64,000 bases of DNA from positions 682,001-746,000 of the forward strand of contig CAWGJF010000001.1 of NCBI GenBank assembly GCA_963822905.1, in the 5' to 3' direction. Within the stretch, counting starts at the first letter, position 1, and every line of letters begins with the position of its first letter. Below, one piece after another: positions 19,401-28,294 of this stretch. A model generated the notes under the pieces. That model was not told where the DNA came from. It did not search any database and saw nothing but the letters and a program-made list of their open reading frames with translations. Position numbers and translations under genes: made by a program. The stretch is from CAWGJF01 sp963822905 (GTDB lineage Bacteria > Bacteroidota > Ignavibacteria > Ignavibacteriales > Ignavibacteriaceae).

Positions 19401-19981
19401 ATATAACTCAAAATAAATATATTGATTTTGTTTACCTGAAAACTGGTACAATCAGTACAACATATAGCATTTGGTTTAAGGAATTTATTCATGGTCAGTA
19501 TGTAAGGACATGGCGTGTAAATATTCGTTATAGAACTATTAATGCACCACTTGAAAATGCAGGTACTTTTAATTTTTTAACATTCAGACCGTTTAATCAA
19601 AATGATAGCTTTTTCTTTACGATGAAAGGTGCTTCTATTAATAACGGTCTTGCAAAAGCTCAGCTTGATAAAATAAAAGTGGTTCCGAATCCTTATGTGG
19701 TTACTCATGCAGGGGAACAAAGGTTATTAAGTACCCAGACTAGTGGTAGGGGGGAGAGAGAGATTAGATTTACATACATCCCTCCCGGTTCTAAAATTTC
19801 AATTTTTACCGTTAGAGGTGAACTGGTTAAAACTCTTTATACTGATAACTTATATGTTGGTGATGTTTATTGGAATTTAAGAAGCGAAGAAAATATTGAC
19901 GTTGCCTATGGTATTTATGTTTATGTTGTTGAAGCTCCTAACATAGGTACTAAGATTGACAAATTTGCTCTTATTAAATAG
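16436..19981 (+). CDS. Very large secreted protein with T9SS-like C-terminal domain
   Basis: 1181 residues, function not recognised. Signal peptide 1-19 (ends LFGQ). The middle carries several Asp-rich calcium-type loops (DGIDNDNDDS near 302, AIDNDLDGLVDENE near 402, then acidic repeats to about 515). A fibronectin-III-like segment follows near residues 610-745 (KITITQDDGKVVIYWDG ... TYYYAVCAYDRGDG). The last about 95 residues resemble a T9SS sorting domain: KIKVVPNPYV, RFTYIPPGSKISIFTVRGE, VAYGIYVYVVEA and a basic end. It lies between the TonB receptor and a PorV-like barrel, which fits a surface-exposed partner of the receptor. Confidence 0.75.
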   Translation: MKNLFIILILLASISLFGQHGDPSLLTIGYHTGNRAAISFYNDGQIAGANTGVDIRGEWPLGSGENYIGDCIPLIGVEFINNRNNNDTLQSVVISRGPRNGQFNERSPIDGHFWGWNPVPGFRNPNYPSVAMSHLPKSWPIEGWNDPVAKFWKDENGVTQWFGYFGRGIQNADQESFFEADDQSDDEFNANFKPDSTDLTRNGMALRMRQRGFQWSSFLAEDAIFWLYEIHNDGTTVYHKADFGTVVGTLAGGDGDSGDDLGYFDVKDWITYSWDSDGIGNKGQKVGYVGYAFLESPGNPFDGIDNDNDDSLSISAPKFVLSDFDPIVYNAGDQVVLITDTTDSEGLRIYKRTLHTVKSTTDTIYSLGVRFIIEPGVTSFREGNATQQVVNGQIVYIPDPSANDAIDNDLDGLVDENEATHYLTRINRNPPLEGLRYKNYVTGEGVNDLMIDERRDNNIDEDGDWDPQSDDVGQDGLGPEDDNYPGPDLGEGDGIPTQGEPNFGITDPDESDQIGLTNFNFFELSAAPDLSIDSSLWRRMTPGRFDVVPPTPQDGDFIYSSGYFPLFPGVPERFSVSLLFGEDYHDILKNKKIVQQIYNAGYAFPKAPIKPKITITQDDGKVVIYWDGDETENSRDFVSKQKDFEGYKIYRSTDANFRDSRTITNALGVLSFDKPIAQYDLNDSYSGFFFPSAELLDAYGGTTVYLGDDTGIINRFVDSTVIPGITYYYAVCAYDRGDGTPDIFPEENSKFIFRSNTGQIILDDNTAYITPGRRPAGYSNAMLDILEKSEIFFGTGDAAIEVIDESKIKNGFNYQIVFQDTGLTDLTANWSLLDLQTPDTVYVPLANQFYIVNPNDSIPLPNGTDTITVNGIKTAASGEYYKADYQVLVDKSDLFAGETPTRQGFRIQLYNDPIKIDTAYFANIPSDPAPTFEAFRFVANNPKYNGYAIPNDYVIEFYDTVVDTSVADTVGTGQSNIVPPHEVTFKVKNITQNKYIDFVYLKTGTISTTYSIWFKEFIHGQYVRTWRVNIRYRTINAPLENAGTFNFLTFRPFNQNDSFFFTMKGASINNGLAKAQLDKIKVVPNPYVVTHAGEQRLLSTQTSGRGEREIRFTYIPPGSKISIFTVRGELVKTLYTDNLYVGDVYWNLRSEENIDVAYGIYVYVVEAPNIGTKIDKFALIK

Positions 19982-19994
19982 CGGAGATTGAAAT

Positions 19995-20997
19995 ATGAAA
20001 AAGATTTTTATTGTTTTTATTTTATCTGCTGGCTGCATTATTGGTCAATCAAAAATTGGCTCAACAGCAGCACCATTTCTGAATATTGCAGTTAGTCCTC
20101 GCGCAATTTCGATGGGAGGAGCATTTGTTGCAACTGCAAATGACGTTAGTGGATTATATTGGAATCCAGCAGGCGTTGCTCAAGTCGAATCCAATGAAGC
20201 TATGTTTTCATACTCTAAATGGTTTGCTGATATAACATATAATTGGGCAGGCGCTATGCTTAATCTTGAAGGTGCTGGTACTGTGGGATTAAGTGTTACT
20301 TATCTTGATTACGGTGATATTGAAATAACTACTCTCTCTGAACAGGACGGTACCGGGCAATTTTATTCTGCCTACGACATGGCTTTAGGTCTAACTTATG
20401 CATATAATCTTACAGATAGATTTTCATTAGGCGGGACTGTAAAATATATCCAGCAAAAAATCTGGAATTCTTCGGCAAGTGCGTTTGCAGTTGATTTAGG
20501 CGTTTTGTTTAACTCTGACATAAATGGTCTTCGGATTGGGGCAACTATTACTAATTTTGGTTCATGCTATGCAATTAGATGGTAAAGATTTATTAGTTCA
20601 ATATGATATTGACCCGAATAATTATGGAAATAATGATCAGATACTTGCGAAGTTAAAAACAGACAATTTTCCACTTCCACTTACCTTCAGAATTGGGCTT
20701 GCAATGGATCTGATCAATACCGAAAACCACAGGATTACAGTAGCTGCAGATGCCCTCCATCCAAATGATAACAATGAATCGGTGAATGTTGGAATGGAAT
20801 ACATGTTCAATAATTTAATTGCCTTCAGAGTGGGATATAAATCATTATTCTTAAAAAATAGTGAGGAAGGATTAACCGCAGGTGTTGGACTAAATTATGA
20901 TTTTACACAAGGGTTTGGTGTCAGAGTTGATTACGCATACCAGGATTTTGGAGTGTTGGATTATACGCAACATTTTTCAGTTGGGGTTAAATTTTAA
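19995..20997 (+). pseudogene. PorV/PorQ-family outer-membrane barrel, broken by a +1 frameshift
   Basis: Two overlapping frames encode one protein of about 333 residues. The first (19995-20585) has a signal peptide and the family N-terminus AVSPRAISMGGAFVATANDV ... LYWNPAG. The second frame continues from about 20569 with MQLDGKDLLVQYDIDP and ends in a barrel strand HFSVGVKF. Removing one base in 20565-20568 (TGCT) joins TNFGSC to MQLDGKD without loss. PorV-type barrels help T9SS cargo reach the surface, which fits the T9SS proteins on either side. The shift may be a sequencing error; if real, the protein stops at residue 196. Confidence 0.8.
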
Positions 20998-21093
20998 CCC
21001 TAAAAAAAATCATTTTAATCGGAAATATTTCTATATTTAATAGAGGTAAAAATAACAACTCATAAATTCTTTTCATTAAAAAAGGAGAACTAA

Positions 21094-22215
21094 ATGAAAA
21101 AAATATTATACTTCTCTTTCCTTGTTTTACTCTCGGGAATTAGTTTTGCCCAGAAAGACATTCTTGTTAATTGGGAATGTAACATGGAAATTGAAATTCT
21201 TTCCGGCAGGTACAACACAGCTGATACAGTTGCAGCCAGAGGAACATTTAATGGATGGGGTCGCAATGATCTTGTGCCAAGTACTTTAGATCCCGATATT
21301 TATGTAAGTGAAGTACAAGATACAGTATTACAGGCATCTGTTGGAGATACAATTCTTAGTTATAAATTTTTCTACACACCAGATACCTGGGAAGGTGGTA
21401 ATGACAAACCATATATCCTGACCCAGAGTGATTATGATAATGGTGAAGCAACTATTTCCAGACCATTTAATGATGGAACTTTGTCAACTGTTACCAACCA
21501 GCCAACTGATGTACTATTCCAGGTTGATTGTAACGGTGCAATTTCAGCTGTAAACAGTCAACCATTTCCTGTGATTAACACAGTACATATTGCCGGAGGT
21601 ACCCAACCATTACAATGGCCTAGCCTTGGGTGGCCGAGTTCGGAAATAGACAAAATGATTGCATTATATGATGATGGAACAAATGGTGACCCTACTGCTA
21701 ATGATAAGGTATTTTCAGGAATTGTAACATTTCCTGCATATACCACTTTTGAGGTTCAATATAAATTTAGTATCAACTTTGGTGATTCTGTTAATAACGG
21801 CGGTGGTAACGATAATGAAAATGCCATTGGTACTAATCACGTTATTAACCTTTTTTCAAGCGCAGCTTATTGTGTAACTTTAGATACCTTTGGTGTTATG
21901 GGAGCTAAAGAATTTGTAACGGGTGTTGAGAATAATAATAATGTTTTACCAACAACATACACACTTGGACAAAACTACCCGAATCCATTTAATCCTTCAA
22001 CAAAGATTAACTTTAGTGTTCCAAAAGAAGGATTAGTATCCATTAAGGTTTATAATTCTATTGGACAGGAAATTGCTACTCTTGTTAATGAAAATAAATC
22101 CGCTGGTAACTATACAGTAAATTTTGATGCTGCTAGGGTTTCGAGTGGAATTTATTTCTATAAGATTGTCGCAGGTAATTTTACTGCTACAAAGAAAATG
22201 ATATTGTTGAAGTAA
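21094..22215 (+). CDS. Secreted T9SS protein with a starch-binding-like module
   Basis: 373 residues. Signal peptide 1-19 (ends SFAQ). Residues about 24-105 include TVAARGTFNGWGRNDLVP, which resembles the CBM20/CBM48 glucan-binding beta-sandwich (FNGW-type motif). A second beta-rich module covers about 150-265. Residues about 293-373 are a clear T9SS type A sorting domain (LGQNYPNPFNPSTKINF ... VSSGIYFYKI). AAGGAG sits 6 bases before the ATG and a strong terminator follows at 22242. It is the last gene of the TonB receptor region and may hold glucans at the surface; that role is inferred. Confidence 0.75.
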   Translation: MKKILYFSFLVLLSGISFAQKDILVNWECNMEIEILSGRYNTADTVAARGTFNGWGRNDLVPSTLDPDIYVSEVQDTVLQASVGDTILSYKFFYTPDTWEGGNDKPYILTQSDYDNGEATISRPFNDGTLSTVTNQPTDVLFQVDCNGAISAVNSQPFPVINTVHIAGGTQPLQWPSLGWPSSEIDKMIALYDDGTNGDPTANDKVFSGIVTFPAYTTFEVQYKFSINFGDSVNNGGGNDNENAIGTNHVINLFSSAAYCVTLDTFGVMGAKEFVTGVENNNNVLPTTYTLGQNYPNPFNPSTKINFSVPKEGLVSIKVYNSIGQEIATLVNENKSAGNYTVNFDAARVSSGIYFYKIVAGNFTATKKMILLK

Positions 22216-22241
22216 ACAATAAAATCATTTTGGATAAAATT

Positions 22242-22269
22242 AAAGTCCCGTTAAAAACGGGACTTTTTT
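22242..22269 (+). terminator. Rho-independent terminator after the T9SS/CBM gene
   Basis: An 11-bp perfect stem, AAAGTCCCGTT (22242-22252) with AACGGGACTTT (22256-22266), three-base loop AAA, followed by a T-run to 22269. It separates the plus-strand T9SS gene from the convergent SGNH array. Confidence 0.92.
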
Positions 22270-22313
22270 ATTTCGGTTAGGTATTTAAAATCTCTTAATC
22301 TCTAGACATGGTT

Positions 22314-24193
22314 TTATTTAAGAATATTTGTTAATTGCATCATTAATTGTTGAGCTTTCGGAAAACTTTCATCTAACTCCAGGCATTTATTTATGTATCC
22401 CAATGCTTTTGAATATTCTTTCTTTTGAATCCAGGCACCGCAGAGATTGAAATAAGTTTGAGGGTCAGAGTTATTCAATCGTAGACTTTCTTCCAGGTAT
22501 TTAATCGCTTCTTCAATGTTTTTTCTAAATAAATTAATATTTCCAAGCCACTTAACTGAAAATTCATCAGGGTTCAATTTATATCTTTTTAATAGGAATG
22601 GATATGCCAGGTCATATTGGCCTGCTTCAACTAATTTTGCAGCGGTAAAATTATAATCTGGAAACTTATAAGAATATTGGGAAATAAGTACATTCATTTC
22701 GAGTGAAAAATTTTTATAATTTTTTTTTGAAAGATACCAATTAGCAGCTTGTCTGTGACTTCTTTCCCAATTTTGATTCTTAACAGCAACTGAGAAAGCA
22801 ATGGAATCAATTTTATCTTTTTGATATATCCTATTGATAAAACTAAAATCAGTTTTTGCAACAAAGGGCCAATCATTAAGTAATCCCTTTATTCTGATTT
22901 TTGCTATCTCTGAATCAAGTCGTGAGAAAGCAAAAGAATTGATTACTAAACTATCCTGTGTATTTATTGCAATCTGCAGTTCATTCTCATCCGGAAGAAA
23001 ACCATACATTAGCATTCCTTCAAAATAAATTTTACCCAGTAGCTGATATCCCGCAAGCGTGGGATGTAAATGATCAACAATTAAATTATTACCGACTATT
23101 TTGTTTGGACTGGTAGAATTAAATATTGAATCGACTTCCACTAAACCACAATTATATTCCTTCGCTAATCTTCTGATAACCGAATTAATTTCTTCCGGTG
23201 CTCTGAATCTTAATGCATCCAGATCTTTTGCTAAAATAAAAAGGGAATCCGCAGTATTGTAATTTTTTAAGTTGTATTCTAGTTGTGCTTTATTAAAAAC
23301 CGAGTCTGCCAGACGGATAATCTTGAGTTTTGACTGAAACAAAAGGATGTTGATCTTTTAAATTGCTTACTAGCGTTCCAATTATTACCGGTACGTTTGC
23401 TTGTTTAGTCATTCGAAGTATTTCATCCAGGTTCTCTTTCAAACTGTGCGATCCCGTTTTCAAATGCGTCAGATTTATAAGGGATGATTTGATCTTTGAC
23501 AATACGAGCCATTAATGTTTTGCCATTATTAACATTCTCATTAGGTTGGCTGCTAAAGACTTTCGCAATGTTATTTGTTATACTTCTGATTAATTGAACG
23601 GACTTAAACTTATTCAGCCAGATTAGAAAATTCACAAAGCTACTTGAGCTACCAAAATTTTCATTTGATCCTATACCAAGTGCGCCATAGTACTCATTAT
23701 GCCCCGCATATATTAGAATTAAATCCGGCTGCTGTTCAACAACACCCGGAAGAAGATCCCGTATTGTATATGAGTTAGTTGCTGTAATGGCGAGATTAAC
23801 TACTTCAATGCTTTTACTAGGGTAAATTAGCTCAAGCCGGTCACGAAGGTATCTTGAAAAAGTACCATTGGGAGAAAATGGAAATCCTGCCGCACTACTT
23901 CCGCCCATTACAAATACCCTGAAACAATTTTTCTTTTTTATAATATCGAATGCATCATTATCAGATTGTGGGAAGTTTTTTATGCTACTGAAATATCTTC
24001 CTGCAATATCCGGGTTCAACATTTGTTTTGTTTCGGTTATCTTAATCCACTGATTATCATTTCTTCCATAATTAAATAGTCTTAAGCCCAGTTCGAGAAA
24101 TGAAAAGAATAAAACAGGGATCAGGATTAATATAAAGTAAAACCAGAACGGGGATTTCTGGTTCTTATTTTTAGTGGTTTTATTCAACAGCAT
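22314..24193 (-). pseudogene. SGNH-hydrolase/TPR membrane protein, broken by two +1 frameshifts
   Basis: Third member of the tandem SGNH/TPR array, read in three frames. Frame one (24193 to about 23440) has the membrane anchor, GGSSAAGFPF and GHNEYYG. Frame two (about 23440 to 23312) has NLDEILRMTKQANVPVIIG. Frame three (about 23310 to 22314) has LADSVFNKAQ, the DHLHPT motif and C-terminal TPR repeats (DPQTYFNLCGAWIQKKEYSK). Comparison with the two intact paralogs shows that each break is one extra base, near 23437-23445 and near 23309-23313. All catalytic motifs survive, so the gene is either recently inactivated or wrongly assembled. Its ATG overlaps the end of the upstream paralog by 14 bases. 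Confidence 0.8.
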
Positions 24194-26156
24194 TTTTTTT
24201 ATTTATAATTGATTCAAGCTGTTTTTTAATAATATTAGCGCGGGGAAAACCAGGATTTAACTGGAGACATTTATCTATAGATTTTAATGCCTTATCAAAT
24301 TCTTTCTTCTGGGCATACGCTCCTGTCAGGTTATAATAGGTTTGGGAGTCCCTGTTATCAAAATTAAGACTGGTTTCAAGATAAACTATAGCATCATCAA
24401 TGAATCCCTGGGAAAGATCAACCATTCCAAGCCATTTTGAATTAAATGCATTTGGATTTTTATTAAATCCTTTATTCAAAAAATAAAATGCGTTTGAAAA
24501 CTTTTCTGCTTTTAATAATTCTTTTGCAGTTAAATCATAATACTTATACAAAAAAGGGAATTCTTCAACTAATGCTGCCATTTCAGTTCCATAAGATTCA
24601 TATTTATTCCGAAGCAGATAATATGAAGCGACTTTTAACCTTGCTTGTTCACGGGAGGTTCGTCCATCGATAACATTAATAGCAACGCTGTCAATTAAAT
24701 TATTTAATTGAATTAATTGAGACCTGGGGATTTTATTTTTAGGATCAATATAAGGCCAGTCATTTTTCAGTATCTTTATCCTGAAATCAGCTTCGGTAGA
24801 ATCCATGACGGTGAAATTATAATAAGCATATACCAGGCTGTCAACTATCTCTTCACTTAAATCGCTTTCAGCTTTTGGAAGATAATTATATTTTTTCATC
24901 GCATTAAAAAATAAATTCCCAAGTAATTGATAACCTTTCACATTAGGATGTAAATGATCTGTAAATAGGTTATTACCGGGAATTCCATCCGGAGTTGATT
25001 TGTTGAATAACGAATCACTGCTAATTACCGGATAACCGAACTCGCCGCACAATTTTCTTATAACTTTGTTAATATCTTCTGGTGCACGAAATCTTAAAGC
25101 ATCCAGTTCTTTTGCATACACAAATAATGATTCAGCCGAACTAAGATCACCATTCTGTAATTCCATCCTGGCTTTAGAAAAAATGTTTTTTGCAGATGGG
25201 TTTTTTGAATCTGTAACAGAGATAAAAGGTTTTTGATCTTTGAGATTACTAACCAAAGTACTGGCAATAACCGGAACATTTTTCTCTTTACATAAATTGA
25301 AAATGTCTCTAAGGTTTCCTTTAAATTGATTTATACCATTCCAAAAAGTATCTCCTTTGTATTCTATCAACTTATTTTGTGCCATCTGTGCCATAAGAGT
25401 TCCGCCGGCTACTTTTTCAGAAGAAAAGAATCCCGAGATGGAATTAATTATTTTTCTTAAAAGCTCAACAGTTTTGAACTTGTTAAGCCATAAAATTGTG
25501 TTCACTAAAATTCTTGATGAGCCGAGTGTTTCAAGAGAACCAACACCCAGAGCACCATAATATTCGTTGTGCCCAAGGTAGATGAGAATCAAATCCGGTT
25601 TTTTATTGAGTATATCCGGCAGGAGATCTAGTATGGTGTATGAATTAATAGCTGACATACTAATGTTCACGACTTCAATCGGAACTTCAGGATACATTAT
25701 TTCAAGTTTCTTCCTGATAAACTTACTCATTGACGCGCTGGATAAATACGGATAGCCCGCCCCTGAGCTTGCACCAAGGAAAAAAACACTGAAGCTGTTA
25801 TCTTTTTTTTCTTTATAAACAAAAGATTCAACAGAGAAAGGAACATTTTTAGTTGTGAAGAAATACCTGTAGCTTACTTCAGGGTTAACAATTTGCATAT
25901 CTTTTGAAATATCAATCCAAACTCTGTCATCCCTGCCATAATTAAATATTCTCAGTCCGGTTTCAAGAAGAATAAAAAATAAGATAGGGATTAATATAAA
26001 TAGCAGATAAAACCATTTTGGAATTGGTTTTTTTATCGTATCTATGAATGACTTGACATCCTCTTCATTAATATTGAGCTGATCAGCTAATTTTTTTGTG
26101 CTGGTAGACCGATACTTTTTGCTTATAATTTGCTTTTGTTTTTTAGATAGATTCAT
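24180..26156 (-). CDS. Membrane-anchored SGNH-hydrolase-like protein with TPR repeats
   Basis: Second of three tandem paralogs, about 658 residues from the ATG at 26156. An in-frame ATG at 26189 would overlap the upstream gene, and the later one begins MNLSKKQKQI 10 bases after the upstream stop. Unlike its paralogs it has a short helix-turn-helix-like N-terminal extension (SKKYRSTSTKKLADQLNINE) before the single membrane span (PKWFYLLFILIPILFFILLE). The catalytic blocks are SGNH-like: FLGASSGAGYPY, GHNEYYG and TDHLHPN. TPR repeats end the protein (DSQTYYNLTGAYAQKKEFDK). Such proteins often remove or add O-acetyl groups on envelope glycans; the substrate here is unknown. Confidence 0.75.
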   Translation of the reverse strand: MNLSKKQKQIISKKYRSTSTKKLADQLNINEEDVKSFIDTIKKPIPKWFYLLFILIPILFFILLETGLRIFNYGRDDRVWIDISKDMQIVNPEVSYRYFFTTKNVPFSVESFVYKEKKDNSFSVFFLGASSGAGYPYLSSASMSKFIRKKLEIMYPEVPIEVVNISMSAINSYTILDLLPDILNKKPDLILIYLGHNEYYGALGVGSLETLGSSRILVNTILWLNKFKTVELLRKIINSISGFFSSEKVAGGTLMAQMAQNKLIEYKGDTFWNGINQFKGNLRDIFNLCKEKNVPVIASTLVSNLKDQKPFISVTDSKNPSAKNIFSKARMELQNGDLSSAESLFVYAKELDALRFRAPEDINKVIRKLCGEFGYPVISSDSLFNKSTPDGIPGNNLFTDHLHPNVKGYQLLGNLFFNAMKKYNYLPKAESDLSEEIVDSLVYAYYNFTVMDSTEADFRIKILKNDWPYIDPKNKIPRSQLIQLNNLIDSVAINVIDGRTSREQARLKVASYYLLRNKYESYGTEMAALVEEFPFLYKYYDLTAKELLKAEKFSNAFYFLNKGFNKNPNAFNSKWLGMVDLSQGFIDDAIVYLETSLNFDNRDSQTYYNLTGAYAQKKEFDKALKSIDKCLQLNPGFPRANIIKKQLESIINKKNAVE

Positions 26157-26166
26157 AATTTTTCTA

Positions 26167-28062
26167 TTACCTGCTTTGTCTGTATGCATTTATCAATTGT
26201 CTTTGTAAATCCTTTGCCATTGAGTAGTTAGGATTTACTTCAAGACATTTGTTTATTATTCGCAATGCACTTTTATAATCTTTTTTCATTGAATACGCTC
26301 CTGCCAAGTTATATAAAACCTGGGCATCGGATGAATTATAATTTAAACTAAGATTGAGAAAATTTATTGCTGAATCCACCTTATTATTTAACAGGTTTAT
26401 AATCCCTAACCATTTTGAAGAAAAACCAGTCGGTTTAATTTCCTGGGATTTTAATAAGTAAGGATATGCATCTTTAAGTTCATTCAAATTTATTAGTTGT
26501 TCTGTTGCATATTCAAAAGGATATGGATCAAATGGATATTCAGCAATTACAATATTAATTTCATTTATAAAATCTTTAACATTATGGTTACTTATTTTCC
26601 GTTGGGCAATTCTTAAATGTGCTTCTTCCCAGCCTAATTTACTTTTACCTAATAAAAAAGCTAATGTATCTGTAAAGGAATTCATGTTTAAAGCTGCGAT
26701 TTTTTCTGCATTAGTCTTTTTTACCTTTGTATACGGGAAATCGCTTTTTACAATAATAATCTGATATCTTGCATAGGTCGAATCCAATTCAGAGTATCCA
26801 AAATTTTTAAGCGTAATGCTATCCTGATCGGCAAGAGAAAGTTTTGAATTCTTAACTATTGGAAAAACGTTTTTTTCAAATCCTTCATCACAAAAAGCTT
26901 TGCCAATTAATTGATACCCTCTTAAATTCGGGTGGAGATGATCAGTAATCAAATTATCGCCAACAATATTCCCCGGACTAATTGAATTAAAAATTGAATC
27001 CAGTTTCACAACCGGATAGTTAAATTCATTCCCAAGTTTCGTAATTATTTTATTTATCTCTTCAGGGGCTCTCCATTTTAAGGCATCAAGATCTTTAGCA
27101 TATCTAAACAGCGAATCAGCCTGGCTTGTATTCCATTGATTCAAATTTTTCTCTGCAAGTTTGTATATTTCGTCAGCTCTGGGATACACTTCATCATCAA
27201 CAGATTCAAATGGCTTTTGATCCTTAAGATTACAAACAAGATTTCCAATCATAACAGGAACTTTTGCAGCTTTCGTCATCTCAAAAATATCCCGCAAATT
27301 TCCTTCAAACTGGTTCAGGCCGGCAATATATTTCTCTGAACGATACGGAATCACCTGGTTTTGAGATAAGGTTGCCATTAAAGTACTGTGAGAATCTACT
27401 TTAGTAGAGAACAAGTTTTTTACAGCGCTTATTAAATCACGGAGGAGTTGGAATGTTTTAAATCTATTTAACCATAGAACTGCCTTTACCAGGAACCGGG
27501 TATCACCGAGAGTTTCGACAGAACCAACTCCTAAAGCCCCATAATATTCATTGTGCCCTGCGTAAATAACAATTAAATCTGGTTTTTGAGAAATTACTCC
27601 TGGCAGAATATCTAGTAAAGTATAAGAGTTAACAGCAGACATTGCAATATTAACTACTTCTAATTTCATATCAGGATAAACAGTTTCAAGTCTCTTTTGA
27701 ATATATCTTGCAAAGGAACAATTTGCAGGGAATGGAAATCCCGCTGCGCTGCTTCCTCCTAATACAAATACTCTGTAAGCATTATTTTTTTTTATTCCAT
27801 CAAAAAAATTATTTCCAGCAGAAGGTATATTCTCAGTATTGTAAAAATAACGACGAGCTATTTCCGGGTTTAATGTCAGCTTTTCTTTGTTCAGTTCAAC
27901 CCATTGGTCATCATTCCATCCATAGTTAAAAATTGATAAGAAAAATTCCAGCAGCAGAATTATTACAACAGGAATGAGCATTAAAACAAAATAATACCAT
28001 TTTGGATATATTTTCGTAGAAATTGAATCCTTCACTTCGGATTGTTTTTTGGAAGATGTCAA
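26167..28062 (-). CDS. Membrane-anchored SGNH-hydrolase-like protein with TPR repeats
   Basis: First gene of the three-member array, 631 residues. One N-terminal membrane span at about 21-44 places the rest outside the cytoplasm. SGNH blocks are intact: VLGGSSAAGFPF with candidate nucleophile Ser104, AGHNEYYG with His170-Asn171-Glu172, and TDHLHPN with Asp374 and His377. The last about 120 residues form TPR repeats (DAQVLYNLAGAYSMKKDYKS). Promoters should lie in 28063-28294, shared with the divergent PPIase gene. Closely related copies follow immediately, so the array arose by duplication. Esterase or acyltransferase activity on an envelope polymer is inferred. Confidence 0.78.
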   Translation of the reverse strand: MTSSKKQSEVKDSISTKIYPKWYYFVLMLIPVVIILLLEFFLSIFNYGWNDDQWVELNKEKLTLNPEIARRYFYNTENIPSAGNNFFDGIKKNNAYRVFVLGGSSAAGFPFPANCSFARYIQKRLETVYPDMKLEVVNIAMSAVNSYTLLDILPGVISQKPDLIVIYAGHNEYYGALGVGSVETLGDTRFLVKAVLWLNRFKTFQLLRDLISAVKNLFSTKVDSHSTLMATLSQNQVIPYRSEKYIAGLNQFEGNLRDIFEMTKAAKVPVMIGNLVCNLKDQKPFESVDDEVYPRADEIYKLAEKNLNQWNTSQADSLFRYAKDLDALKWRAPEEINKIITKLGNEFNYPVVKLDSIFNSISPGNIVGDNLITDHLHPNLRGYQLIGKAFCDEGFEKNVFPIVKNSKLSLADQDSITLKNFGYSELDSTYARYQIIIVKSDFPYTKVKKTNAEKIAALNMNSFTDTLAFLLGKSKLGWEEAHLRIAQRKISNHNVKDFINEINIVIAEYPFDPYPFEYATEQLINLNELKDAYPYLLKSQEIKPTGFSSKWLGIINLLNNKVDSAINFLNLSLNYNSSDAQVLYNLAGAYSMKKDYKSALRIINKCLEVNPNYSMAKDLQRQLINAYRQSR

Positions 28063-28294
28063 AAGATTATCTCAATTGATTATGACTTAAGTATTCGGGA
28101 AAATTATTAATCACCTGCTAAAATTTAATAATAACCTTAAAGCTTATGAAAATATGTTAAAAAAGTGAACTGGAAATATCTATCTGGTTAACCGGAATAT
28201 TCATATTTTAGTAAACTATTTCTAAGTTACTGTTTAAACATTCAATAGAACACATACTTTTATTAACATATAGAATCTTTTGGTTATTTAAAAT

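Noticed and set aside
20524..20997. A separate gene starting at 20524
   Set aside because: Its first residues do not resemble a start, and from 20569 it continues the PorV-like protein of the upstream frame.
23293..23502. A separate 69-residue gene
   Set aside because: It aligns with the middle of the two intact SGNH/TPR paralogs and is the central frame of the broken third copy.
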